This document shows, piece after piece, positions 1 through 8,922 of a DNA stretch of 10,862 bases. The notes beneath the pieces were generated by a model. It was not told the DNA's origin. It did no database searches and saw nothing but the letters and a program-made list of their open reading frames with translations. Source of the stretch: RPQJ01 sp035691185. GTDB lineage: Bacteria > Pseudomonadota > Gammaproteobacteria > Steroidobacterales > Steroidobacteraceae. The stretch spans positions 1 through 10,862 of the forward strand of contig DASSJN010000220.1 in assembly GCA_035691185.1 (NCBI GenBank), given 5' to 3'. The translations under genes were made by a program, and so were the position numbers. Numbering within the stretch: the stretch's first letter is position 1; each line of letters opens with the position of its first letter.

Positions 1-1050
<1,050 letters not shown>

Positions 1051-1100
1051 TCCGCCCGTTGCCCGTCCGTCGCCCGCAGCCGCACAGCAGGTACTGAGAC

Positions 1101-1991
1101 ATGGCCGGAACCAAGGAAATCCGCCTCAAGATCAAGAGCGTGCAGAACACGCGCAAGATCACCAAGGCGATGGAGATGGTCGCAGCCTCGAAGATGAAGA
1201 AGGCGCAGGAGCGCATGCGGCGCGGCCGCCCCTACGCCCAGCGCCTGCTCGACATCACGATGCACGCGGCGCGCGCCAACACGGAGTACAGGCATCCGCT
1301 GCTCACGCGGCGCGAGACCGTCAGGCGCGTCGGCACCGTGGTCATCACGACCGACAAGGGTCTCTGCGGCGGCCTCAACACGAATCTCCTGCGTCTCGTC
1401 CTGAACCAGCACAAGGCGTGGCTCGAGAAAGGCGTCGAGGTCGAGTACTGCACGATCGGCAACAAGGGCCTCGGTTTCGTCAACCGCATGGGCGGCAAGA
1501 TCGTCTCGCAGGTCGTGAACTACGGCGACCACCCGGCGCTCGAGCGGCTGATCGGCCCGGTGAAGATGTTGATCGACGGCTTCCTCGAAGGGCGCCTCGA
1601 CGAGGTACACATCTTCTCGACGCGCTTCGTCAACACGATGAAGCAGGAGCCGATGCACCTGACGATGATTCCGATCCCGCAGGAATGGGTCCTGCCGACA
1701 GGCCAGGTGATGACGGCGAACGTCGGCACCGGCAACTGGGACTACCTGTACGAGCCGGACCCGAAGTCCGTGCTGGACCAGCTGCTCGTGCGCTACCTCG
1801 AGACCTTCGTCTACCAGGCGGCGAGCGAGAACATCGCCTCGGAGCAGTCGGCGCGCATGGTCGCGATGAAGGCCGCCTCCGACAACGCCCGCAACATCAT
1901 CGATGAGCTGCAGCTCGTCTACAACAAGAGCCGCCAGGCCGCGATCACGAAAGAGCTCTCCGAGATCGTCGGCGGCGCCGCCGCCGTGTAG
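1101..1991 (+). CDS. atpG: F1Fo ATP synthase subunit gamma (central rotor shaft)
   Basis: Gamma subunit, the rotating central stalk that couples proton flow through Fo to catalysis in the alpha3beta3 head. It has 296 residues against 287 in E. coli. The N-terminus MAGTKEIRLKIKSVQNT, followed by KITKAMEMVAASKM, is the classic first helix of the coiled coil. TDKGLCGGLN (about residues 86-95) marks the start of the central Rossmann-like domain. The C-terminal helix has SEQSARMVAMKAASDNA and ELQLVYNKSRQAAIT and ends SEIVGGAAAV, almost as in E. coli. The start at 1101 is fixed by this conserved N-terminus; upstream there is only a modest AGCAGG at 1086-1091. It follows atpA by 50 nt and precedes atpD by 69 nt, so it is surely cotranscribed with them. 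No key residue is missing. Confidence 0.98.
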   Translation: MAGTKEIRLKIKSVQNTRKITKAMEMVAASKMKKAQERMRRGRPYAQRLLDITMHAARANTEYRHPLLTRRETVRRVGTVVITTDKGLCGGLNTNLLRLVLNQHKAWLEKGVEVEYCTIGNKGLGFVNRMGGKIVSQVVNYGDHPALERLIGPVKMLIDGFLEGRLDEVHIFSTRFVNTMKQEPMHLTMIPIPQEWVLPTGQVMTANVGTGNWDYLYEPDPKSVLDQLLVRYLETFVYQAASENIASEQSARMVAMKAASDNARNIIDELQLVYNKSRQAAITKELSEIVGGAAAV

Positions 1992-2010
1992 TCGCCCGCA
2001 GCGCCTCCGA

Positions 2011-2040
2011 CCAGACACTGAACACCAGACACTAGACACT
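2011..2040 (+). repeat. Short CAGACACT repeats in the atpG-atpD gap
   Basis: CCAGACACT occurs at 2011-2019 and again at 2024-2032. It is followed directly by TAGACACT at 2033-2040, which shares AGACACT, giving three copies of that core in 30 nt. The copies sit in the 69-nt spacer just upstream of the atpD ribosome-binding region and are poorer in GC than the surrounding genes. No hairpin is evident in them. The role is unknown: it may be a slippage-born microrepeat or a translation-tuning spacer. Confidence 0.6.
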
Positions 2041-2060
2041 TCTCCAAGCAGGCACGCCCC

Positions 2061-3494
<1,434 letters not shown>

Positions 3495-3497
<3 letters not shown>

Positions 3498-3501
3498 GGA
3501 G
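3495..3501 (+). promoter_or_regulatory. Ribosome-binding site of atpC, overlapping the atpD stop
   Basis: TAAGGAG includes the TAA stop codon of atpD (3495-3497) and ends five bases before the ATG at 3507. It is the strongest Shine-Dalgarno in the operon. Its overlap with the stop suggests translational coupling of epsilon to beta. It also decides the start: the internal Met4 of atpC (ATG at 3516) is not needed. Confidence 0.75.
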
Positions 3502-3506
3502 CCGTC

Positions 3507-3929
3507 ATGGCCACCATGCGCATCGATGTCGTCAGCGCCGAAGAGTCCATCTACTCGGGTGAAGCCGAGTTCGTGGTGCTGCCCGGCGTCGTCGGCGAGC
3601 TCGGCATTTATCCGCGCCACGCGCCGCTGATCACCCAGATCAAGGCGGGGGTCGTGCGCATCCAGGTGCCCGGCAAGGCGGAGGAAGAGGCGGTCTACGT
3701 GCAGGGCGGCTTCCTGGAAGTCCAGCCCGACCACATCAACGTCCTCTCCGACACCGCGATCCGCGCCGCCGACCTCGACGAGGCCAAGGTGATGGAAGCG
3801 AAGCGCCTGGCCGAGGAGGCCCTGCGCGCGCGCAGCGAGAAGCAGGAGATCGCGAGCGTCGAGGCCGAGCTGTCGGCGCTCACGGCCCAGCTCCAGGCGA
3901 TCCAGAGGCTGCGCAAGACGCGCGGCTGA
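3507..3929 (+). CDS. atpC: F1Fo ATP synthase subunit epsilon
   Basis: Epsilon subunit, at the foot of the central stalk. It joins gamma to the c-ring, and its C-terminal helices can inhibit ATP hydrolysis. It has 140 residues, close to the 139 of E. coli. The N-terminal beta-sandwich shows VVLPGVVGELGIYPRHAPLI (about residues 23-42) and the conserved VYVQGGFLEV and VLSDTAIRA. From about residue 88 the protein is a charged, alanine-rich helical hairpin (DEAKVMEAKRLAEEALRARS and onward). It ends the operon, and a GC-rich hairpin starts 7 nt after its stop codon. Nothing is truncated or unusual. Confidence 0.97.
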   Translation: MATMRIDVVSAEESIYSGEAEFVVLPGVVGELGIYPRHAPLITQIKAGVVRIQVPGKAEEEAVYVQGGFLEVQPDHINVLSDTAIRAADLDEAKVMEAKRLAEEALRARSEKQEIASVEAELSALTAQLQAIQRLRKTRG

Positions 3930-3936
3930 TTTCGTA

Positions 3937-3960
3937 CCTCTCCCGGCACGCGGGGAGAGG
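3937..3960. terminator. GC-rich hairpin between convergent atpC and the S9 peptidase gene
   Basis: CCTCTCCC (3937-3944) pairs perfectly with GGGAGAGG (3953-3960) around the 8-nt loop GGCACGCG. It lies 7 nt after atpC and about 30 nt past the end of the convergent peptidase gene, so it could end transcription from both sides. Neither side has a T-run, so a Rho-independent role is unproven. The CCTCTCCC...GGGAGAGG core resembles the short dispersed palindromes (REP-like) found between genes in GC-rich proteobacteria. Confidence 0.5.
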
Positions 3961-3990
3961 CCGGGCCAGCGACCGGGCGTGGGCCGCGTC

Positions 3991-6060
3991 CTATTTCCGC
4001 GTCGTGTCCGCGCCGCCCAGGTGTCCAGCCAGAAACGTCTCGAGCCGCTCGAGCATCTCGAGCCGCGTCGCCGGCGACGACAGCCAGTGATCCTCTCCGC
4101 TCAATGTGTGGTACTCGACCGGCTTGCCGTACGAGCGCAGGTTCGCCGCCATCAGGTCCGACTGCGTCCGCGGCACGACGACGTCGTATTCGCCGTGGAG
4201 CAGCAGCACGGGCGCGCGCACGTTCGCGGCCGATCGCGCCGGCGAGCGTGCGGCGACCCTGGGGTCCGTCGCCACGCCGATGTGCGACTTCCAGTAGCTG
4301 ATCTCGTCGCTCTGCTCGCCACCGACCCGGTTGAGGTCGCCGAGCATCTGCGGCAGGTCGGAGACGCCGTTGATGCTCGCGGCGCAGGCATAGAGGTCGG
4401 ACGTGAACGCAGCGCCCGCGAGCGCCGCATAACCACCGTAGCTGGCGCCGACGATGCAGATCTTGTCCGGGTGCGCGATGCCCGTCGCGATCAGGTGGCG
4501 CACGCCGGCGGTGACGTCGTCCTGCATGCGTCCGCCCCATTCGCCGTATCCGGCCAGCCGATGGGCGCGACCGAAACCCGTCGAACCGCGAAACTGGGGC
4601 TGCAGGACGGCGTAGCCGCGCGTGGCGAGGAACTGCGCGAACCAGTCGAAGCGGTACGAAGAATCGCGCGCCTCGGGACCGCCGTGCGGCATCACGACCG
4701 TCGGCAGGTCCTCCGCCTTCGCACCGGGCGGAATGAACAGATAGGCGGGGATCTTCGCGCCGTCGCGTGCGAGGTACGTGATCGTGCGGACCTCGGCAAG
4801 CTTCGTGCCGCTGAGGCCCGGATACGTTTCGCCCATCAGGTCGGCACGGCCCGTGTCGAAGTCGACGACGTAGTAGCTGTTCGGGTGTGAAGGCGAGCCG
4901 ACGCGCACGAGCACGCGCTTGCCGTCGATGGAGCGGTCGTGGACGTCGACGGTGCGACCAGGGAACGCGGCGTCGAGCGATCGCTGCTGCGAGGCGAGTT
5001 GCTTGTCGAGCCAGACCTTGGTCGGCAGCAGACCGCCCGAGCGGTAACCCAGCACCGTGGGACTGCTGCGCTGGAGCAGCACCGAATCGATGTCGACGCC
5101 GGGCACTTCCTGCAGCACTTGCGGCGCGGCCGAGCCGTCGAGCGGCATGGCCCAGAGCTTGACGTTCTCGCCGCCGTTCTCGGCTGCGACGACGACGGAC
5201 TTGCCGTCAGCGGTCAAGCCGGCGAGTGACGGGTATTCCCGGCCCTTCAGCTGCATCACCGAGTGCCAGCTGCGCCCGTCGCGCGCCAGCACCGTGTACT
5301 CCTCGCGGTCGGCGCGCCATTCCGAGCGACCCACCGCGACGCCGTCGGCATCGAGCAGCCAGTCCGACGTATACGGGGTGCCGCGCTCGACCGTGCGAGA
5401 CTTGCCGGTCCTGGCGTCCACTTCGAGCAGCGTGCTGGCGTACCCCGATTCGCGCCGGTCGTCGCGCAGTCGCGTGTTGTAGTTGACCGCCGCGTCCACG
5501 ACCGAGTAGTCGTGCGTCTGCACGACGATGGTCTCCGGCTTGCTCTTGCGCGCGCCGAGCGCCAGCGTGTAGCCGCGCAGCACGTTGTCGGCCGGCAGGG
5601 GCTTGGGTGGCCCGCCCTGCAGGTCCACGGCCATCGAACGGTAAATGATGAAGAGGCGGGTGGGTTTCGCCGTGTCGCCGGCGACCGCTGACCCGGACAC
5701 GATCGTGCGGTTGTCGGTCACGCGTACGGTGGTCGTCAGGTCGGCGACGACGGTGTCGGTATCGGCCCACCAGAGCGAACGCAGCGTGTCGTTGCCGTTG
5801 ACGCTCAGCACACGACGCGGCTGCGACTGGCCGAGTTCGAACAGCACGATCTTATTGCCGCTCGTCGTGCCGCGTTCCATCGCGACGTACTTGCCGTCCG
5901 GCGACAGCGTGACGGAATCGAGGTCGCTCCCGTAGACGAAGGCCTCGGCAGGCGGCGGTGCCTGGGCGCCGGCGTCCGGGGCGGCCAGCGCGCCGAACGC
6001 AAGCACCAGCGGAAGGACGAGGCTCGATGGCGGTCTGTCCGGGATACCTGCGCCCGTCAT
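3991..6060 (-). CDS. Exported S9-family (prolyl oligopeptidase-type) serine peptidase
   Basis: Serine peptidase of the S9 family (acylaminoacyl/dipeptidyl-peptidase type), which cleaves short peptides near the N-terminus; 689 residues from the chosen start. Residues 1-34 look like a signal peptide with hydrophobic core SSLVLPLVLAFGALAA and a likely cut after AQA (34). Residues about 40-410 are the beta-propeller gate, with WD-like repeats such as LSPDGKYVAME and LTADGKSVVVA. The alpha/beta hydrolase domain follows: oxyanion motif HGGP (459-462), nucleophile Ser540 in GASYGGYAA, Asp626 in GEYDVVVP and His658 in GEDHWL, so the triad is intact. I chose ATG at 6060 because GGGAGG precedes it by nine bases; a TTG at 6093 would add 11 residues but lacks a ribosome site. 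It is divergent from the M28 peptidase gene and convergent with atpC. The exact S9 subfamily and substrate cannot be read from sequence. Confidence 0.93.
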   Translation of the reverse strand: MTGAGIPDRPPSSLVLPLVLAFGALAAPDAGAQAPPPAEAFVYGSDLDSVTLSPDGKYVAMERGTTSGNKIVLFELGQSQPRRVLSVNGNDTLRSLWWADTDTVVADLTTTVRVTDNRTIVSGSAVAGDTAKPTRLFIIYRSMAVDLQGGPPKPLPADNVLRGYTLALGARKSKPETIVVQTHDYSVVDAAVNYNTRLRDDRRESGYASTLLEVDARTGKSRTVERGTPYTSDWLLDADGVAVGRSEWRADREEYTVLARDGRSWHSVMQLKGREYPSLAGLTADGKSVVVAAENGGENVKLWAMPLDGSAAPQVLQEVPGVDIDSVLLQRSSPTVLGYRSGGLLPTKVWLDKQLASQQRSLDAAFPGRTVDVHDRSIDGKRVLVRVGSPSHPNSYYVVDFDTGRADLMGETYPGLSGTKLAEVRTITYLARDGAKIPAYLFIPPGAKAEDLPTVVMPHGGPEARDSSYRFDWFAQFLATRGYAVLQPQFRGSTGFGRAHRLAGYGEWGGRMQDDVTAGVRHLIATGIAHPDKICIVGASYGGYAALAGAAFTSDLYACAASINGVSDLPQMLGDLNRVGGEQSDEISYWKSHIGVATDPRVAARSPARSAANVRAPVLLLHGEYDVVVPRTQSDLMAANLRSYGKPVEYHTLSGEDHWLSSPATRLEMLERLETFLAGHLGGADTTRK

Positions 6061-6143
6061 TTCTACAATCCTCCCGTCGCTACGCGAACGCAACCACTCG
6101 GTCGTCCCCGTCCGCGGCCCGAACTAATGGGACCGGTCCGGGC

Positions 6144-6198
6144 CGGTCACCGGAACAAATGTACCATATGGTCGTTGCGGACCATATCCGGGTGACCG
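6144..6198. promoter_or_regulatory. Two-part inverted repeat in the divergent peptidase intergenic region
   Basis: ATATGGTC (6166-6173) and GACCATAT (6180-6187) form a perfect 8-bp inverted repeat around GTTGCG. Directly outside, CGGTCACCGG (6144-6153) pairs with CCGGGTGACCG (6188-6198), ten pairs with one extra G. The outer and inner halves abut on the right arm; on the left arm 12 nt (6154-6165) lie between them. ACCATATGGT (6163-6172) is also a palindrome by itself. The element sits roughly midway between the two divergent peptidase genes. It could be an operator for a dimeric regulator controlling one or both genes, or an RNA hairpin if transcription starts upstream. The pairing is seen; the role is inferred. 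Confidence 0.5.
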
Positions 6199-6209
6199 CG
6201 CTTGAGGTA

Positions 6210-6250
6210 CACCGCCTTCTCATGGGCGCCTCGTTGCACCCATGGCGGTG
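6210..6250. promoter_or_regulatory. Second inverted repeat upstream of the M28 peptidase gene
   Basis: CACCGC (6210-6215) and CATGGG (6221-6226) on the left, with CTTCT between them, pair with the continuous CCCATGGCGGTG (6239-6250), six plus six pairs around a 12-nt loop. As in the element just upstream, the bulge is on the left arm only. It ends 8 nt before TATAAG at 6259-6264, so it would overlap the -35 region and spacer of that candidate promoter, a usual place for a repressor site. If transcribed, it would be a 5' leader hairpin. Confidence 0.4.
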
Positions 6251-6264
6251 CGCCAAGGTATAAG
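6234..6264 (+). promoter_or_regulatory. Candidate sigma-70 promoter of the M28 peptidase gene
   Basis: TTGCAC (6234-6239) and TATAAG (6259-6264) resemble -35 and -10 boxes but are 19 bases apart, longer than the ideal 17. Transcription would begin near 6271, giving a leader of about 27 nt before the ATG at 6298, which includes the GGAG ribosome site at 6285-6288. It is the best promoter-like pair seen in this gap. I saw no convincing promoter for the opposite gene. Confidence 0.3.
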
Positions 6265-6297
6265 CCTGTCTCCCGCGCGTCGCCGGAGTACGGGTTC

Positions 6298-7962
6298 ATG
6301 TCGCACGCAAACCGACCGTCCCGCATCCGTCGCACGATCCAGAGGCTGGCTGTCGTACTGTGCATCGCCGGCTCGACGGCGCTTGTCGCTGCAGAGGTCT
6401 CCCCGGACGTGGCGCAATCCGCCACCCGCATCGAGGCCGACGTGCGTTTCCTGGCGGACGACCTGCTCGAGGGGCGTGAAGCCGGCACGCGCGGCCATGA
6501 CCTGGCCGCGCTATACGTCGCCACGCAGTACCGCCAGATGGGGCTGCAGCCCGCCGGCGACGACGGCACCTACTTCCAGGCCGTGCCGATGCTGCGCGGA
6601 ACGCGAATCAGGGACGGCTCAAAGCTCGCCATCACGCGAGATGGAGCCACGACCGAGCTCGAGTTCCAGGAAGACTTCCTGCCCTCCCCGACGTACGACG
6701 CCGAGGCCTGCGCCGTGAAGTCGGCTCCGATGGTGTTCGTCGGCCAGGCCGTGGACGCGCCGGAACTGCAGCACGACGACTTCGCCGGCATCGACGTCCG
6801 CGGCAAGGTCGCCGTGATCCTGCGGAACGCACCCGCGCGTTTTCCGACCGACCAGCGGGCGTTCCATGCCGACTGGGACCAGAAGGCCGCGGCGCTCGAG
6901 CAGCGCGGTGCGGTCGGCGTCGTCGTGCTGTCCGATCCCGAAACCGAGCGGAAGCGTGCCTGGGACCTCGGCGTCGCCGGCTGGCGGCGCCCCGGCATGC
7001 GCGTCCTCGACCAAGACGGTCGGCCGCTCGACACGTACCCGGGCCTCGCGTGTGTGGCGAACGTTCGCGCGTCGCGCGCGGACGCGTTTCTCGCCGGTTC
7101 GCCGTACGACGCGACGGCCGTGTTCGACATGCTCGAGAAGGGCGCGCTGCGGTCGTTCGACCTGAAGGGCACCGTGACCCTCGCCTCTCGCACGAAACTC
7201 GAGCGCGTGACCACGCGCAACGTGGTGGGCCGGGTCGCGGCGCCTGCGAATCCGCTCGCCGCGGAGCACGTCGTGCTCACCGCGCACCTCGATCACCTCG
7301 GCATCGGTGCGCCCAGAAACGGCGACGCAATCTACAACGGCGCCCAGGACAACGCAGTGGGCGTCGCGGCCATGCTCGAAACGGGCCGGCTGTTACAGGG
7401 AAACGCTGCGAGACTTCAGCGCTCCCTGCTGCTCATCGCGCTGACGGCAGAAGAGAAAGGCCTGCTTGGCGCGCAGTACTTCGCAGCACATCCGACGGTC
7501 CCCATCGCATCGATCGTCGCCAACGTCAACCTCGACCAGCCGATGACGATCGGCGAGGTCAGCGACGTCATTGCGATCGGCATCGAGCATTCGACGCTCG
7601 GGCCCCTGGTGCATGAGGCGGCTGCAGGCGCGAGGTTCGCGGTCACGCCCGACCCGTTTGCGGACGAAGTGCTGTTCATCCGCAGCGACCAGTACCCATT
7701 CGTCCGGGCGGGCGTGCCGGCCGTGGCCCTGATGAACGGAGTCAAGCGCAAGGATGGCGCCGATGGGCTCACCGCACTTCGGGACTTCCTGTCCGATCGT
7801 TACCACTTGCCGAACGACGACCTGGGCCAACCGATCGACTGGCTCGGCGCCGCGCGTCTCGCGACGGTCAACCACGACATCGCGTTCGCCGTCGCCACGC
7901 GACCGCAGCGCCCGCGCTGGAATGCGGGAGACTTCTTCGGCGAACGGTTCGGTCGGCGCTGA
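6298..7962 (+). CDS. Exported M28-family zinc aminopeptidase with PA domain
   Basis: Zinc-dependent exopeptidase of family M28, which removes N-terminal amino acids from peptides; likely periplasmic or secreted. It has 554 residues. Residues 1-32 form a signal peptide: a basic start (SRIRRTIQR), core LAVVLCIAGSTALVAA, likely cut after VAA. A protease-associated (PA) domain lies at about 144-255 (MVFVGQAVDAPEL, DVRGKVAVILR, GAVGVVVLSDPE). The metal and catalytic set is complete: His330 and Asp332 in AHLDHLG, bridging Asp351 in QDNAVG, catalytic Glu385 and ligand Glu386 in TAEEKGLLGAQ, Asp413 in NLDQ, and His503 in YHLPNDD. The ATG at 6298 is chosen for GGAG nine bases upstream and the signal peptide it yields; a TTG at 6202 would add 32 residues unlike a signal. 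It is divergent from the S9 gene. The substrate residue is not predictable. Confidence 0.93.
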   Translation: MSHANRPSRIRRTIQRLAVVLCIAGSTALVAAEVSPDVAQSATRIEADVRFLADDLLEGREAGTRGHDLAALYVATQYRQMGLQPAGDDGTYFQAVPMLRGTRIRDGSKLAITRDGATTELEFQEDFLPSPTYDAEACAVKSAPMVFVGQAVDAPELQHDDFAGIDVRGKVAVILRNAPARFPTDQRAFHADWDQKAAALEQRGAVGVVVLSDPETERKRAWDLGVAGWRRPGMRVLDQDGRPLDTYPGLACVANVRASRADAFLAGSPYDATAVFDMLEKGALRSFDLKGTVTLASRTKLERVTTRNVVGRVAAPANPLAAEHVVLTAHLDHLGIGAPRNGDAIYNGAQDNAVGVAAMLETGRLLQGNAARLQRSLLLIALTAEEKGLLGAQYFAAHPTVPIASIVANVNLDQPMTIGEVSDVIAIGIEHSTLGPLVHEAAAGARFAVTPDPFADEVLFIRSDQYPFVRAGVPAVALMNGVKRKDGADGLTALRDFLSDRYHLPNDDLGQPIDWLGAARLATVNHDIAFAVATRPQRPRWNAGDFFGERFGRR

Positions 7963-7970
7963 CCGCGCCG
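7954..7970 (+). terminator. Possible terminator hairpin at the M28 peptidase stop
   Basis: CGGCGC (7954-7959) pairs with GCGCCG (7965-7970) around a 5-nt loop that begins with the TGA stop codon, and GGCTTTG follows. The T-run is only three bases, so termination would be weak. A second imperfect hairpin follows at 7976-8016 (TGCGTGCAT against ATGC-A-ACGCA, one bulged A, 22-nt loop). Together they may separate the M28 gene from the next gene. Confidence 0.3.
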
Positions 7971-8042
7971 GGCTTTGCGTGCATCTCGGCGCCGCGCCGC
8001 AATGCGATGCAACGCAGAACCTCGCAATTGCTGCGCCCACCC

Positions 8043-8071
8043 TTTCACAGCCAACGTTTTGCTGATATACG
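8043..8071 (+). promoter_or_regulatory. Candidate sigma-70 promoter of the NTF2-like gene
   Basis: TTTCAC (8043-8048) and TATACG (8066-8071) are separated by 17 bases, the preferred spacing. They sit in a locally less GC-rich patch of the 177-nt gap upstream of the gene at 8140. A start near 8078 would give a leader of roughly 60 nt. This would let the small gene be expressed apart from the M28 peptidase gene. Confidence 0.4.
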
Positions 8072-8139
8072 GAGCTCGCCGCCGTCGCGATGGCACAACG
8101 AAGCGGCGCAACAACTAGACAGCGCAAGGGGAACCACGG

Positions 8140-8613
8140 ATGAACACGAAACTGGCCAGCGCCATGCTGGCGATGGGTCTGCTTTTCTCGAGCCTGGCCC
8201 CGGCGGGCGAGGATCCCAAGGTCGCGGCAGAAGTGATGGCGCTTGCGCGGGCGCAATGGGCCAGCGAGGCGGCGGGCAAGAGCGTGGCGGAGCAGATGGC
8301 CACGGTCGCGGACGATTACACGGAGTTCAACCAGGATTACGGCGCGCGACTCGACGGCAAGGCACTGAACGTCCGGCTGTACGACGCGATCAGTTCCGAC
8401 GGGTCCAGGTCACTCGCCGGCGACATGGTCAATCCGAAGGTCCAGGTCTACGGCGACACGGCAATCCTCACCTACAACTTCGTCGGCGTGACGCGCGACA
8501 AGGACGGCAAGGTCGAGCCGAGCAACGCCAAGTCCACGCGCGTGTACTCGAAGATCGGGGGGAAGTGGATGCTCGTGCACGCCAACTTCGCTCCGGCGGC
8601 AAGCAAGTACTGA
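8140..8613 (+). CDS. Exported SnoaL/DUF4440-like (NTF2 fold) protein
   Basis: A 157-residue protein. Residues 1-22 are a signal peptide (core SAMLAMGLLFSSLAPA, likely cut after APA). The mature part resembles the NTF2-like superfamily, nearest in pattern to SnoaL/DUF4440 and the CaMKII association-domain group: a helical start, DDYTEFNQDYGARLDGKAL (about 65-83), then strands VQVYGDTAILTYNFVGV and TRVYSKIGGKWMLVHANF near the end. Such folds form a cone with a pocket and may bind small molecules or merely aid assembly, so no reaction can be assigned. The ATG at 8140 has AAGGGGA seven bases upstream. It follows the M28 gene in the same direction after 177 nt with its own candidate promoter. Directly after its stop lies a relic of another M28 peptidase, in the same frame. 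Confidence 0.85.
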   Translation: MNTKLASAMLAMGLLFSSLAPAGEDPKVAAEVMALARAQWASEAAGKSVAEQMATVADDYTEFNQDYGARLDGKALNVRLYDAISSDGSRSLAGDMVNPKVQVYGDTAILTYNFVGVTRDKDGKVEPSNAKSTRVYSKIGGKWMLVHANFAPAASKY

Positions 8614-8640
8614 GTCACGTCCTCGGCGAGCGCCCTGCAG

Positions 8641-8771
8641 GCGGACCTCCGGGGCGACGCGTACCCGTTCGTGCGAGCCGGCGTCGCGGCGGTGTTCCTG
8701 CTCGCGGGCATTTCGCCGCACCGATGGCAAGGACGGATTGCAGGCGCTCGAGGACTACCTCGGGCGTCCGC
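8641..8771 (+). pseudogene. Relic of a second M28 peptidase, C-terminal part, frameshifted
   Basis: From 8641 the frame reads ADLRGDAYPFVRAGVAAVFL, then LAGISP. This matches the intact upstream enzyme's IRSDQYPFVRAGVPAVAL at 14 of 21 residues. From 8720, shifted one base, it continues TDGKDGLQALEDYLGRP, matching the next segment DGADGLTALRDFL in order and spacing. The M28 frame thus breaks near 8713-8721. The final zinc-ligand motif (YHLPNDD in the intact copy), the metal-binding core and the start are all absent. Codons differ at most synonymous sites, so this is not a recent copy of the neighbour but an older paralogue or a remnant of a lost gene. The whole 8614-8922 gap holds nothing else coding that I can support, only this relic and the hairpin at 8783-8807. 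Confidence 0.65.
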
Positions 8772-8782
8772 AGCGGGGGGAA

Positions 8783-8807
8783 AGGCCTGCCTTGCTTGCG
8801 CAGGCCT
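8783..8807. terminator. Hairpin between convergent genes, likely terminator of the minus-strand gene
   Basis: AGGCCTGC (8783-8790) and GCAGGCCT (8800-8807) form a perfect 8-bp stem with a 9-nt loop. Read on the minus strand the stem is followed by TTCCCCCC, extending the T of the stem to a short TTT; on the plus strand CTCCTGCAG follows. It lies about 115 nt beyond the minus-strand gene ending at 8923 and 170 nt past the NTF2-like gene, so it could serve both. Confidence 0.4.
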
Positions 8808-8922
8808 CTCCTGCAGCCCGCCGATCGCGATTCTTACTTCAGGACGAGTTCGCGAATGATCTCGACACCCGCGGGTTCGCACACGCTCGTCGCTGGCGTG
8901 ACGACCGTGCGCGCGCCTGCGT

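Noticed and set aside
3979..4890. A 303-codon plus-strand frame opposite the S9 peptidase
   Set aside because: It is antisense to the catalytic domain with an intact Ser-Asp-His triad; a compositional shadow.
6202..6297. TTG-started 32-residue extension of the M28 peptidase
   Set aside because: It has no ribosome site, lacks signal-peptide character, and would place coding sequence over the second inverted repeat; ATG 6298 has GGAG and yields a proper signal peptide.
6255..6297. A tRNA-like ending (GGGTTC after a hairpin-like stretch) upstream of the M28 gene
   Set aside because: No acceptor stem, anticodon arm or CCA can be assembled around it.
6349..6363. Possible lipobox at Cys22 of the M28 peptidase
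   Set aside because: The residues before the cysteine (VVL) do not fit the usual [LVI][ASTVI][GAS]C, and a signal peptidase I site follows at VAA.
7681..7689. Possible missing histidine in the M28 peptidase (SDQ rather than SDH)
   Set aside because: That position is not a zinc ligand; the last ligand is His503 in YHLPNDD, which is present, and SDQ occurs in family members.
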